Shown here: piece after piece, positions 32,991 through 43,600 of the stretch
Position numbering within the stretch: position 1 is the first letter of the stretch
How the letters are laid out: each line of letters starts with the position of its first letter
Source: Corythucha ciliata
Taxonomy: Eukaryota; Arthropoda; Insecta; Hemiptera; Tingidae
NCBI GenBank assembly: GCA_038030265.1
Contig: CM075943.1
Span: forward strand, 22,692,001 to 22,756,000
DNA: 64,000 nt
Reading direction: 5' to 3'
The notes under the pieces: model-generated
Told to the model about the DNA's origin: nothing
Database searches by the model: none
What the model saw: the letters and a program-made list of their open reading frames with translations, nothing else
Position numbers and translations under genes: made by a program

Positions 32991-34480
32991 GGTTACTCCT
33001 TATTTAACCAAGATGGATATAGCAATGAGAGCCGCTATTCCGCCAATAATAAAGTTGGAAGTAACGCTAAATTTTTTGGTAACTGGAAACAGTGTTCCAT
33101 TATTTCTTCTTGAAACTGTATTATTCGTATTCATAGTTGTGCCATGTCGTTCCTCTCGTTGATATTGACGGGCTCGTTGTTTGCAATGTCTTCATTCTAA
33201 ATTCAGTCAGCACTGATAGTATAGCAGACTGAGCTGGCAAAGCCAGGCTGAGCGGTAACTTCTTCAAAGAAAGAGAAACATATCAACCAAATGCAACAAA
33301 TTCGTCCTCGTCATTGTTCTTTATGCAATATTTGACTTTAAAACGTTCTTCCGTCAGGGGTTGAGGGGCCAGGGCAGGACTTCTCGGTGACCAACTTACT
33401 CATCCACAAAGCCCAATCCATTATCGATATTTTAAACTTCACCACCACCCACTTTCAACTCACCAACGTAAATTAGCGTTAGGTTTAGCTAGATGACCGC
33501 TTGGAGTCCGTATGTCTAACCCGTTCGAAATAAGTAATTATAGCTGGATTCACCTCATTCAATGGGTCCTCTTTGCGGGTTATTTTTCAGTTTTGGGTTC
33601 GTTAATTGCTACCTCTTCGTTGGATGGTGAAAACTGTAACTATTGCACGTCATTGGAAAGCTAACATAGTAAGAAATGTTTCCCTATTGAACAAAATTTC
33701 CTTTGACGAAATGGTGAAAATAGGTCATGAAATTTGAGCAGAAATGCGAATAACAAGTTTTCTTCGGATATGTATAATGCCCTAGTGGCTAGTGCCTTGG
33801 TGTAACTTTATTGAGTTGATGACCAATAATGAAGGAAATTTTATGCTCTTTATGGACTGGGGCTCACAGCAGAGCTAGCTGTTGACAAAAACACCTTTGG
33901 GTACTTTGAAAACGACTGGCGAGAGTAAAAAGCCATTCCCCACGATCAATACGTTACGAAACCAACAACGCCGTCTAATTATACAGGGTGTCCAATTACG
34001 AGATGCTCAGAGAACAACCTGAATTTGGGGCCATCACTTGGGACCAAAATGCATATGTGACATTTTTAAAAATTCCTTTTAGTTTTCTCAGAATCGTCCA
34101 TTTTACGTTATTTTGGCTTGTTGCTTCTTTTTTTCAAAATGTGCATGTTGCAAGCCTCGTAAATCTTGCAAACCCAAAACTAAGGAGCTCGTTGGAAAGA
34201 GCACAAAATTTTCTTACAGAATAGTTCATTTAAATCATGATTAAACTTCATTTATTTGGATGACAGAAGCTCAAACGGAAAAAAACATCATTTTTCAAAA
34301 ATTTGGAAAATTCCAGACGTGATTTTCTAAAATTTCCTAAATTGTCGACTATTATTTTTACCGCTGGAAAAACTTCCTAATTTAGTGAGCTTTCGAATGA
34401 TCTACTCACTTTTTGATACTCGTCCATTTTGGTAGGAGTAATTAGGCAGAATGTCTGAAAAACTCAGGCGACACGTGCAA
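32991..34480. other. No gene recognised
   Basis: The motif atacagggtgtcc (33981-33993) also occurs near 27738 and is often seen near ends of arthropod transposons. An open frame at 33988-34224 follows it without a recognisable domain. Confidence 0.4.
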
Positions 34481-34559
34481 AATGAGTTACATGAGACATA
34501 TTTTTTTCGGGTGTCTTTTCACTGAAATTGGTTTTCAACAGGAACCACGATCTATGTAA

Positions 34560-34735
34560 CGACTATGTATATTTATGTAGAACCGGTGACCAAAGAGGAG
34601 AGCGCCTCTAGGCAAGAAAGTGGCCCTAAAAATTTCACCGGAACTAACATGACAATTTTCTCGGCTACACTCTCCTCGCAGCTCTCCTCTTTAGTCACCT
34701 CTCCTACATAAACATACCCTAAAGGGAAATTAAGA
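34560..34735. mobile_element. Imperfect hairpin MITE (ACCGGTGACCAAAGAGGAGAG arms)
   Basis: The left end tatttatgtagaaccggtga then ccaaagaggagagc is inverted imperfectly at the right (gctctcctctttagtcacct then ctcctacataaacat). A truncated second copy of the left arm, with the same upstream flank ttttcactgaaattggtttt, lies at 34758-34875. Confidence 0.55.
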
Positions 34736-34757
34736 TACTTTATGTTATCCACGCTTT

Positions 34758-34875
34758 CAGGTGTTTTTTCACTGAAATTGGTTTTCAACAGGAACAACGA
34801 TCTGAAAATGACTAAGGGTATGATTATGAAGAACCGGTTACCAAAGAGGAGAGCGGCTCTAGGCTACAAGCCCGG
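34758..34875. repeat. Direct repeat of the MITE left arm and its flank
   Basis: About 115 bp match 34513-34625, including flanking sequence tttcactgaaattggttttc and the arm gaaccggttaccaaagagga. The flank is shared, so this looks like a local duplication. Confidence 0.6.
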
Positions 34876-35201
34876 ATAATATCGGCGAGCAACAAGCTGA
34901 GAAGAAACCCTGCGGAGCTCCAACGTGCTACAAATGCGGTTGGACGAAGAGCGGAATTGTGTCTTCCGGAACATGGAGGACACTTCGAGCAGGTGCAGAG
35001 AGAAAGAGGGTCTCTTTTTTTTTTTTTTTTTTTAAGGGCATCAACTTCCAATGGTTATTAGCCCATCTTTCTTGCTGTATTATGAATTTAATAATATTGT
35101 ACTCAATCCTACTTCGTTATTTTGTTCAGACTAGATTTATCACTAAGTTATCTCTCATGCATCTCTGGTCTATCTCATTTTTCATCACAGCCCATTTTTA
35201 C

Positions 35202-35345
35202 CACATAAATTACATTTTACACAAAAATTATCACCCGTTTTGATATCACAGTTACTATTTGATCACACACACTCACATAAATTACATTTTACACAAAAAT
35301 TATCACCCGTTTTGATATCACAGTTATTTCATCACACACACTCAC
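35202..35345. repeat. Two 72 bp tandem repeats in the LINE 3' UTR
   Basis: cacataaattacattttaca is repeated 72 bp on, with the rest of the unit matching except for a small difference near gttactatttgatcac versus gttatttcatcac. 3' UTR repeats of this sort occur in several LINE families. Confidence 0.8.
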
Positions 35346-35430
35346 ATTTCCTCTCAAGGCTTTTACTTGTCTTAGTGCTATGCAGGTAAGCATTTCATTT
35401 CTAACCCCTTTTTACCATAATTTTATTTAA

Positions 35431-38061
35431 CTATATTAATTTAAGTACTTCAACTTTTTCCAGGTAATTCAAAACTTTCTTCTGATTATCTGCCCAGCTT
35501 AGCAGCTCCTTATACGAGGGCAAGGGAAAAGGCAAGTACTGTCTTCGTTGGACGTCAAAAATTGGGCATTCCTCTACTATGTGCCTGACACTTACAGGAC
35601 AATTACATCGATCACACAGCGGCCGCCGACCTCCGGTCAAATGATGGCCATGCGTCAACCTACTGTGCCCCGTTTGAAGACGTACAATTTTGATGGCTTC
35701 GCTTCTGTTCAGGTGAGTAACATCTTGCTTTTGTACGACATGTGGCTTTACTTCTTTCAATTGGGTTGTTGCTCCATTCCATTCCATTTGCCATTTGTGC
35801 CACACTTTTTGTTTAACCCACTTCCTAGCATCCTCATTTCGCACCTTCTTTTCACAGGGCCTTGACCCTGCCGCTTCTCTAGCAAGCCTATCAGCCCGTT
35901 CATTCCCGTAAATTCCTGCATGACTGGGGACCCACATAAAGCAAATTACTTTCCCTTGCTTACTTAGACCATATAGTTTCGTCTGGATTTGGTTAACCAG
36001 ATCATCGGATGTAAACCTGTTTCTCAGAGCTGTAACAGAACTGAGAGAATCTGTTAGGATCAGCACCTTACTATGGGCCTGGTTGATGCAATAGTTCACT
36101 GCATGATCGATTGCGTACAACTCGGCAGTGTACACAGATGCATACTCCGGCAACGGACTAGAGTAGTAAATGCTATCTGACATAAAACAAGCAAAGCCAA
36201 CTCCATCATTTGTCTTTGACCCGTCGGTGTAAATGTGTTGATACCCCTGATATTTCTCGAGCGCTTGGCACAGTAACGATACAACCGCCGAGGCTGGAAG
36301 CAATTTCTTCTGCGTCACGTGCAACGTCAGGTCAAAATTTGTTTGAGGGTAGAGCCAGGGATATATTTCATTTTCCCTTTCAATTACAGCGGGCAAACGC
36401 ATCTCCATTTCCCCCATGATTTCCTCGAGCTTCACTGCATATGGCCTAGTTCGCGTGATGAACTGTCTGTAATCTTGTACCCTATTAGCGTCAAAGACAT
36501 GCTTTCGCAGAAAATGTGCTGAGTTTCTTCTAAGTCTTAGGGCATATTTCAGTCTTGCCAGGTTACGATGATGTTCGGGTGGCAGACACGACGAAAGGAC
36601 GAAAAGATCCCATATGGGGGTGGTTCGAAAAGCCCCAACTGCTATTCTAAGCCCTTGTTGATACACTCTGTCCAAGGGTAACAACCAAGATTTCCTCGCA
36701 TCCCCATACGCCACCGACCCATAATCCATCCTTGGCCGAACCAAGCTATCAAAAATTTTCAACAGAGTGTCTGTGCAGGCTCCCCACTTATGGTTTGAGA
36801 CGGCTTTCATGACATTTAACGTCCTTTCACATTTCGCTATTGTTTCGTGTATATGCTTCTTCCATCTTAATTTACTGTCAAAGTACACACCTAAAAACTT
36901 GTACTCTTCCTTGTACTGGATTTCAGTTGTCTGGAGAAACAAAGTAGGCCTGCTGTGAGGCGTTCTCAGCCGACAAAAATGAACCGCCACTGTCTTTTCT
37001 TCTGATAGTACCAATCCAGCATAAGTGGCATTTTCAATAATTTGGTCTATGGCCACTTGCAAAGGAGTCCCCTTCGTGGCATCATGCGGGTGCCGAAAGA
37101 ATATAGCCAGATCATCTGCGTATACTGATGCTCGTACTTGCCTTGGCAAATTGCAAATAAGCTTATTAATCGCTATCAGGAAGATCGTTACACTCAGAAC
37201 AGACCCCTGGGGGACACCGGTTTCCTGCGTAAACTGGGCTGAATAACAGCTACCTATTCTTACGACGAATTCGCGAGATTGTAAGAAGCTTCGAATAATT
37301 CGTGGAAGACTTCCCTTAAATTTCCATTCATCCAGCTGTTTTATGACTACCGAGCGGAAAACCCTATCGAAGGCGTTTTTAACGTCAAAAAAGACAGCAG
37401 TCACGTGCTCCCTGTCTAAAAAGGCGTCTTGCACAAATTGTTCCAGGTAGACTAGCTGGTCCTCCGTCGAATGTCCTGGCCTAAAGCCTGTCTGAAACTT
37501 ATTTATCAAATAATTCTTTTCCAATACATTCATTAACCTAAAATTCACCAGCCTCTCGAAAAGTTTTCCCATGCAAGACGTCAGAGATATTGGGCGGTAA
37601 CTTTCAAGTCGTTGCGGATCCTTCCCTGGCTTTAAAATGGGTACGATGACTGCTAGTTTCCATACACGTGGATAGTAACCTTCAGCCCAGAGAGCGTTGA
37701 AAAGATTCAGCAATTTTTCTTTATTATGTACAGATAACTTTACAAGCAGCTCATTAGCGATATCGTCCAATCCAGGGGATTTTTTATGTGAAAGTCCAGA
37801 TATAGCCCGCTCTAGCTCGTCAAGCATGAAAGGGGCATTATAATCCTCTCGAACCGTCGCTTCAAGAGAAACATTTAGGAAATTTTGGCACTCCAAGTTG
37901 TGCCGCGTTTCGATCGGGTAATTAATATCTGCTGTAACAGCCGCGTAATGCGGCAGGAACGCACCATTATTACTACCGTTTATATAAACCGGAGCAGAAT
38001 TTCTTTTTTGGCCTTTGAGCGCTCTAATCTTAGCCCACACTTCAGAGCTAGACGTTCTCAA
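35431..38061 (-). CDS. LINE reverse transcriptase-RNase H polyprotein, N-terminally truncated
   Basis: The 876-codon frame is uninterrupted. RT motifs in order: KKSPGLDDI, YRPISLTSCMGKLFE, FRPGHSTEDQL, FFDVKNAFDRV, TGVPQGSVLS and the catalytic SVYADDLAIF. An RNase H domain follows with its acidic residues in YTDGSKT, AELYAI, LTDSLSS and, with the histidine, HAGIYGNERAD. A C-terminal C-x2-C-x7-H-x4-C motif (CDRCNCPVSVRHIVEEC) comes last. RNase H plus this zinc motif places it among I/R1/Loa-type LINEs. The APE endonuclease is absent. The intact frame suggests a young copy or a source of RT protein; the start ATG shown is simply the first in the truncated frame. Confidence 0.93.
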   Translation of the reverse strand: MRTSSSEVWAKIRALKGQKRNSAPVYINGSNNGAFLPHYAAVTADINYPIETRHNLECQNFLNVSLEATVREDYNAPFMLDELERAISGLSHKKSPGLDDIANELLVKLSVHNKEKLLNLFNALWAEGYYPRVWKLAVIVPILKPGKDPQRLESYRPISLTSCMGKLFERLVNFRLMNVLEKNYLINKFQTGFRPGHSTEDQLVYLEQFVQDAFLDREHVTAVFFDVKNAFDRVFRSVVIKQLDEWKFKGSLPRIIRSFLQSREFVVRIGSCYSAQFTQETGVPQGSVLSVTIFLIAINKLICNLPRQVRASVYADDLAIFFRHPHDATKGTPLQVAIDQIIENATYAGLVLSEEKTVAVHFCRLRTPHSRPTLFLQTTEIQYKEEYKFLGVYFDSKLRWKKHIHETIAKCERTLNVMKAVSNHKWGACTDTLLKIFDSLVRPRMDYGSVAYGDARKSWLLPLDRVYQQGLRIAVGAFRTTPIWDLFVLSSCLPPEHHRNLARLKYALRLRRNSAHFLRKHVFDANRVQDYRQFITRTRPYAVKLEEIMGEMEMRLPAVIERENEIYPWLYPQTNFDLTLHVTQKKLLPASAVVSLLCQALEKYQGYQHIYTDGSKTNDGVGFACFMSDSIYYSSPLPEYASVYTAELYAIDHAVNYCINQAHSKVLILTDSLSSVTALRNRFTSDDLVNQIQTKLYGLSKQGKVICFMWVPSHAGIYGNERADRLAREAAGSRPCEKKVRNEDARKWVKQKVWHKWQMEWNGATTQLKEVKPHVVQKQDVTHLNRSEAIKIVRLQTGHSRLTHGHHLTGGRRPLCDRCNCPVSVRHIVEECPIFDVQRRQYLPFPLPSYKELLSWADNQKKVLNYLEKVEVLKLI

Positions 38062-38084
38062 GTCTATAGTGGTCTCTTTTTTAT

Positions 38085-38113
38085 TATTACTTTTAATATT
38101 ATTATTATTATTA

Positions 38114-38164
<51 letters not shown>
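38085..38164. repeat. ATT microsatellite
   Basis: Nearly perfect att triplets lie next to the truncated 5' end of the minus-strand LINE. It may be the target of the insertion or the tail of an older element. Confidence 0.9.
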
Positions 38165-38167
<3 letters not shown>

Positions 38168-38320
38168 CTATCATATTTTGTGGTTAGTAGTCTCCAGATT
38201 TACTTTTTCTTGTTCTTTCTTTCTTTACACGAATTGATTTTTTTCTTTCTTTTAATTTGTTCTTCTTACATCTCTAAATTGTTAGTAGAAGCGCTTAAAC
38301 TACGAGGGTTAGTGGATAAA

Positions 38321-38534
38321 GCATGCACAAAGCTGTAGCCGTACGAGCCTACATTGTCTGTCTTCTCTCGTTGAGGCTCGTCAAAAACGGACCGGTTTCG
38401 GCTGCTCGCCACGAAATTTAGTCGGGAAACCAAACCCTGAAGATGGCGAGCAGCCGAAACCGGTCCGTTTTTGACGAGCCTCAACGATGGATGACAGACA
38501 ATGTAGGCTTCTACGGCTACAGCTTTATGCATGC
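38321..38534. repeat. Palindrome with arms of ~90 bp, both ends GCATGC
   Basis: The outer sequence gcatgcacaaagctgtagcc is inverted at 38516-38534, and an inner block of about 40 bp (ttgaggctcgtcaaaaacgg then accggtttcggctgctcgcc) pairs without mismatch. The loop is about 30 bp. A short interruption in each arm differs between sides. It encodes nothing and resembles a foldback repeat end. Confidence 0.85.
38437..38465 (+). ncRNA. Hammerhead-like core in the palindrome
   Basis: CTGAAGA (38437-38443) matches the hammerhead core CUGANGA. A short stem follows (GGC 38445-38447 with GCC 38453-38455), then GAAAC (38456-38460), two bases, GUC (38463-38465). Stem I could form between AAAC before the core and GUUU after GUC, with one mismatch next to the core. 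A U between A9 and stem II is non-canonical. The layout matches minimal hammerheads of Penelope-like elements; activity is not shown. Confidence 0.45.
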
Positions 38535-39059
38535 TTAATTACATATTTCATTAATCTTACTTCTTGCCTATGCACTATAAAACCCGAGTACTGCAACACG
38601 CAAATCGGCGCCATACTTGGTCCCTCATATGATTATAATTATCACCTGATCTCATTGACAAGTAGGATATTTTTATTTATTTCGACCGCGTTCCGCGTTT
38701 GTTTGCTGTTACGATGACAATTTTTTCATTCATGATATTTTGTTTACCCTAACGACTGAGGGACCAAATATGGCGCTGAAATCCGTGTTGCAGTACCTGT
38801 GTTTTAAAGGTTCTCTAACCTAAGTGGGCCTCAAGACAGGTGATTTTATTCCAACAAAAACTGGATTGACTTTTACTTAAGAGAATTTTAATTGAAGTAG
38901 CGACAATGAATACGGGCCTGAATGTTTTAGGGTTTTTGTTTTTGATGCGGAACCAGTAGCGCAATAATGAAGGGATGAGGGGCAAAAAGTAATGAGGGGA
39001 AGAAGTCCTTAGCTAATCCGCGCTCAAAATAGTGATAAACCCTGATTCTCGCTTAAAAT

Positions 39060-40010
39060 TGAGAATGAGAGCTATGTGTGAATACACCATTTATTCGTTG
39101 CTGAAACGGGAAAAAATTACTTGTTTTTTCGACATGAATTTGCGATTTTTTCACATTTAACTTTGAGTTAATTAGTGCTTTTTCCCCCATTTTATCGGCG
39201 AATTAGTGATTTTTCCCAATTTTGAGCAGCATAAATTCGCATTTTGCTGCTAAAATTGAGAAAAATTGATAATTAAATGCTAAATGCGCTATGCGGCAGC
39301 ATTGTTAAATGTGATAAAATCGTATATTCATGGCCAAAATTGGGAAGTGCTAATTAACGTTTAAAAATGAGAAAAAGTGCTAACTCATGAGTGACTAACG
39401 GCCGTATTCAGAGACCTTCCTTAACTCAAGGCCGCCTTAAAGTGCTTCGAAAACAGGTGATGCATTTGGATAAATCGTATGATCTTTGCACAACTTAAGT
39501 TAAGGCTCCGATAAGGAAGGTCTCTGAATACGGCCCTAAATGTGAAATAATTTCAAAAAAGTTCTAATGCGCGGCTAAATTTGAAAAAAACGATCATTTG
39601 TGGGGCATTTTTAAAGAGCTAACTCGCATACCTAAATGTGAAAAATCGCGATAACTGCTGCTAGAAATGAGAACAAGTGCTCTTTTAAAGCTGAAATTGT
39701 AAAGAGGCGATACTGCGGGGCATCCAAACTTGAAGCCAAAACTAAGAAAATTCACGGTTTTAACGGCCACTTCGCAAAATCATGGCTATAGCAAATTGAA
39801 TTGCTAATTCGTGGCTAAAATCGAGAAAAACTCATATTGTCGACTAAAATGTGTGAAAAGTGATAATTGAGAAAAAGCGCTTATTCACAGCTCAAGTTTA
39901 AGAAAACACTAATCGCGGATGTAAATGAGAAAAATAGCTAATTCGCGTCTAAAATTGAGAGAAAACGCCAATTCTTGCCTAAAAGAGGAAAAATCACTAG
40001 TTCACGACAG
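39060..40010. repeat. Degenerate tandem array of GCTAATTCGTGGCTAAAATTGAG units
   Basis: Units of about 30 bp (gctaattcgtggctaaaat, tgagaaaaagc) repeat over nearly 1 kb with strong divergence. It is the same family as 17930-18290. A hairpin MITE is inserted at 39395-39539. Confidence 0.7.
39395..39539. mobile_element. Young hairpin MITE (GGCCGTATTCAGAGACC family)
   Basis: The ends gccgtattcagagaccttcc and its reverse complement match over at least 23 bp. Its outer bases resemble the families at 15171 and 25577. It interrupts the decayed array, so it is younger than the array. Confidence 0.8.
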
Positions 40011-40179
40011 GGGCGTAGCCCAGCCTTTGATCTAGGCGTGGGCAGCTTCACGTGGTGAGAACAAGTCAGATGCATCCCAATGCCTATTGCAGGCTTATAC
40101 ATATTCGGGGATGAGTCCCCAGAAAGAGAACTCTAGCTCATCAATTATAACGCGAGGTAAATCGAAGCGAGAAGTCGTA

Positions 40180-40660
40180 AATTCGACCCCAGAAACTGAA
40201 TTAGTTAAAGGGTCGTGAACTGTCAAAACCTAACACCTCTGATGTAAAACTGTATTTTTTGCATTCTATTTCTAAATTTTGGTAGAATAAACTGACGGTT
40301 TTCCCCCCAGAGAGGGATATTTTTGGAATTGAACATGGAGATTTCGGCCCCTGGAAGGCCCTGTGGAATGGTAACTGCGGTATTCTCTAGCCCCCAAACT
40401 GGACTCTTCCGTCGTAGAGGCGAATGGTTTTTCAGCAACAAACAGCTGCAGTAGAACAACCACGATTGGGTTTTCTGTGATTCAGAACCGCGAAAATTGG
40501 ATTCAGCGAGAAAAATACGCGAAATGATTTTAGAGTGCAAAATCAGCGAACATGTCTTTTTAGTGAGTTAGATCTGCAAAAATGGGGTTTCAGTGCGTAA
40601 AAACCCGTGGAATTACTTTATTAGATACAAAATGTATTTTACTGAGCGAAATTTGGTAAA
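40180..40660. repeat. Degenerate array, inverted copy of the AATTTCGCGG unit family
   Basis: On the minus strand, phrases like ccaattttcgcggttctgaa and cccatttttgcagatctaac repeat at about 40 bp, matching the unit of 15370-16215. The minus-strand open frames here only translate the repeat. Confidence 0.5.
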
Positions 40661-43600
40661 AGAGGGGGCCCACTGTTATCCCGGGCCCGGGTCCCCGGGC
40701 CCTGCGTTGAATGGAAATCGCTATAAGTCGCTCCTCGAAATTTCCTCGACTCCAACCTTTCTCGCAAACTGTAGATCCATATGTTATTTTACAATTTTTC
40801 CAGCTTGTGAGGGAGCTTTGAGGGCCTAGTGTGAAACGGAAAGTTAGCGAATCACCGACCCCACCTACTCCTAAAACCCAGTCTTGCACCTTTGTCGGCA
40901 GGTGCATATTGCGGCAGGCTGTCTATTGCGATGTTGATTTCCAAGAAAAGAAAAAAAAACTCGCTACTAACGACGACCGACAAGAGTTTTTTTGCTGACT
41001 ACAAATTAGTTCCCGACACCCGTTGCTTTACTACGCTTAACCGTTCAAGAAAACGCTGTAAAATTCGGCTCTAAAGAAGTAGGTAAGGACTAAAACATAA
41101 AATAATATGTTTATGCTACAACCGCGCAAATTATATGCCGTGGAATAAGCTCAAAATAGATTATGAGCTAATCCTCAATCCTCCGTTATCTGAGAATAGA
41201 GAAAAGTCGTGAAACTCAACGGAAATACCTTGAATTCAGGTTTTTGAAGAAGTGCAGCTGTCTCGCTGGAAGTCCGTGTGAGTCATCTTTTTGTCACGCC
41301 GCCCTGCCACCACCGCCCACCCTTTGGCGATTTCTTTGCTTTTCAGTTTCATTCTGAGAAACCTCTGTGACCATGTGCAAGGGAATTTCCTGCACTTATT
41401 TTACCATCCGTGAAACAACACTTTTTTATGGTGAGGCATAAATATAATTTTTATTAAAGAGAGAAAGAAAGGACTGGAAACAGAAAACATTCCAGGGAGG
41501 TATGCAACGGTGGAATGCAGTCAAAATTTCCCCCAGGTCTTCAACGTACGACCTTCTTAATTGCAGAATAAATTAGATTCCTTAAATTAATTAAATTTTA
41601 ATTATTTACTGGATCGAGGAACTGAAAAGGCTGTCACTCTCCCACTGCTGTTTTAGATGGGAATTTTCCTAAGAGAAAATGTCGATGATTCCTTCAAAAG
41701 TATTTCGATTATTCTTTTGCGTATAGAGATTTCATATTTAATAAACAAGTTGAAAAATAAATACTAAAATGAAATAAAGCGCTATAAAATACAAATAAAA
41801 AGTGAACAAATCAACAAATGTACAAGAATGAGGGAGTTGCCGAGTTGGGCGACAGGTCAAGAGAAATGACTGAGTTGGGCGACCTATAAAGTAAGGCTAG
41901 AAAATGTACAAGTCGAGTTGGGCGACAGATTTAAATATGGATTTCTCAGTTACTTTGGAGTTGCGTTGTCATGTGGCGTTATTTTTTTGATGGTTGACGG
42001 AGTTAGATGCTGAAATTTCTCTTGTCGCTAATTTCAACGGTTTAACAGAAATTTCATCTACTGCCTTTTCCTTTTCGGCGTTGAATATCACTTCGCTATG
42101 AAGATTTGCAGTTTTTTCATAGCTGTGATTGATTTTTGAACGAATTAAAACTTTTCAATTTTCACCGGTCATGATTTTAGGAACTGTCAGTTCCTTGCCG
42201 TTTTCATTGAACATCATCAATATTTTGACTGCAACCCTTTTATGCCCAAGAAACAGAATACATTGAAAGCTGAACAGAATATTAAAAATATAAATAAAGA
42301 TGAAAAAGGCTCTCTTGATCACTCCCCTTTTTAGGGGCAGTCGTCCAACTCGGTATTTTCTGTAATCCGCCCTTTTGACCATCGCCAACGACGCCCAAAA
42401 ATGATGGCGAATAACTAGTGATTCCGTGTGCATCGACGCATATAAATGCATTGCTCATGACTTCATGAGCATGACACTGGAAGGTAGTGGTGCCGAGTAT
42501 GATTGGGGATGGAGGGATGTAAAGTTAACTTTGTTTGCAAAATTGAATTGCAAACAATTATTTTAAATGTTGGGAGAAATAATGATAAGCTTCCTCCACC
42601 TCTATTTCTCTTAATTGGCTGAATACCGCATATTCTGGAGGTGTGGGTCTTAAAAAATGCTTAGCTAACATTACAATTACCTACAACCATTTAAAGGTTC
42701 ATTGATTAACCCCCTCTACCTTTTCTTCCATCAGGACAATTGAACGCAGCTTTTCCGGCGTATGTACCTGCATAGATAAAACAGGAGTGGGAGCAAAGAG
42801 GAGATGAGATGAGGGATGATCAAAAAGGGAAACGAACAGAGCACTCGTGTTACAAGAAGAAAAAAAAACGTAAAAAAGATTTTGTAGTACATATAAGTCT
42901 AGCACACAAGCAAACAAAATCAGTAGCGAAGCGCAGAGGCCGTAGTTGTAAGAGAGGCGAGCTCTCTGTCTGAACAGGCATTTGGCAGTCTAGCCGTATC
43001 GACCGGTCCCACCCGGTCAACGAACTCCGCATTGAGATTCATTTCGAAAAAGCCCGACCTACACCATTAATTAACTCGCGCCCCTTCCTCGAAATCTGCT
43101 CTTCCACGAGAAAAAGCCAATATTTTTAATTCCAGACGTCTCCCCCACCCTTTCAGCCCTCCCCACACTTCGAAAATTGTTAAGCGGCTTAATTTCTGTC
43201 ATGCCTACACATACACTAACGTTATTCCTGACGTTTTTTCTTCAATTAATTAAAAAAACATTCCGAGCTCTGCTACAGGCGGATACGACACTTGACCATG
43301 TTTGTGGATACTCGTCGTTTCAATCACTACCGCCTTAAACCTGTTGATTAATTGGACCTTTTGAATCGTGCTGAAGAGAATCCTGGCCAACAATTTAAAA
43401 AATTAAAACACCACACTTCCATTCCCGTAGGGAACATGGAAGTAAAATTATATATTTTTGGAAACCCCCCCACCCCACATGCACACAGTGGGCATGGACG
43501 ATGGATTATTGATCAATCCTCGCCCTTTTCTTTTTTGACCGATTTTTTATTTTTTTTTTAATAAAATAATTATTGTACAAGTGCTCTGTTTTTAAGCTGA

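Larger units (their letters stand above)
35016..38061 (-). mobile_element. 5'-truncated LINE with RT and RNase H (I/R1-Loa type)
   Basis: The copy runs from about 38061, beside an ATT microsatellite, down to a poly(A) tail seen as a T run at 35016-35033. It encodes one long ORF with RT, RNase H and a C-terminal zinc-binding motif, then a 3' UTR of about 400 bp that includes a 72 bp tandem duplication. The endonuclease part and any ORF1 are missing, which is the common outcome of incomplete reverse transcription. Confidence 0.9.
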
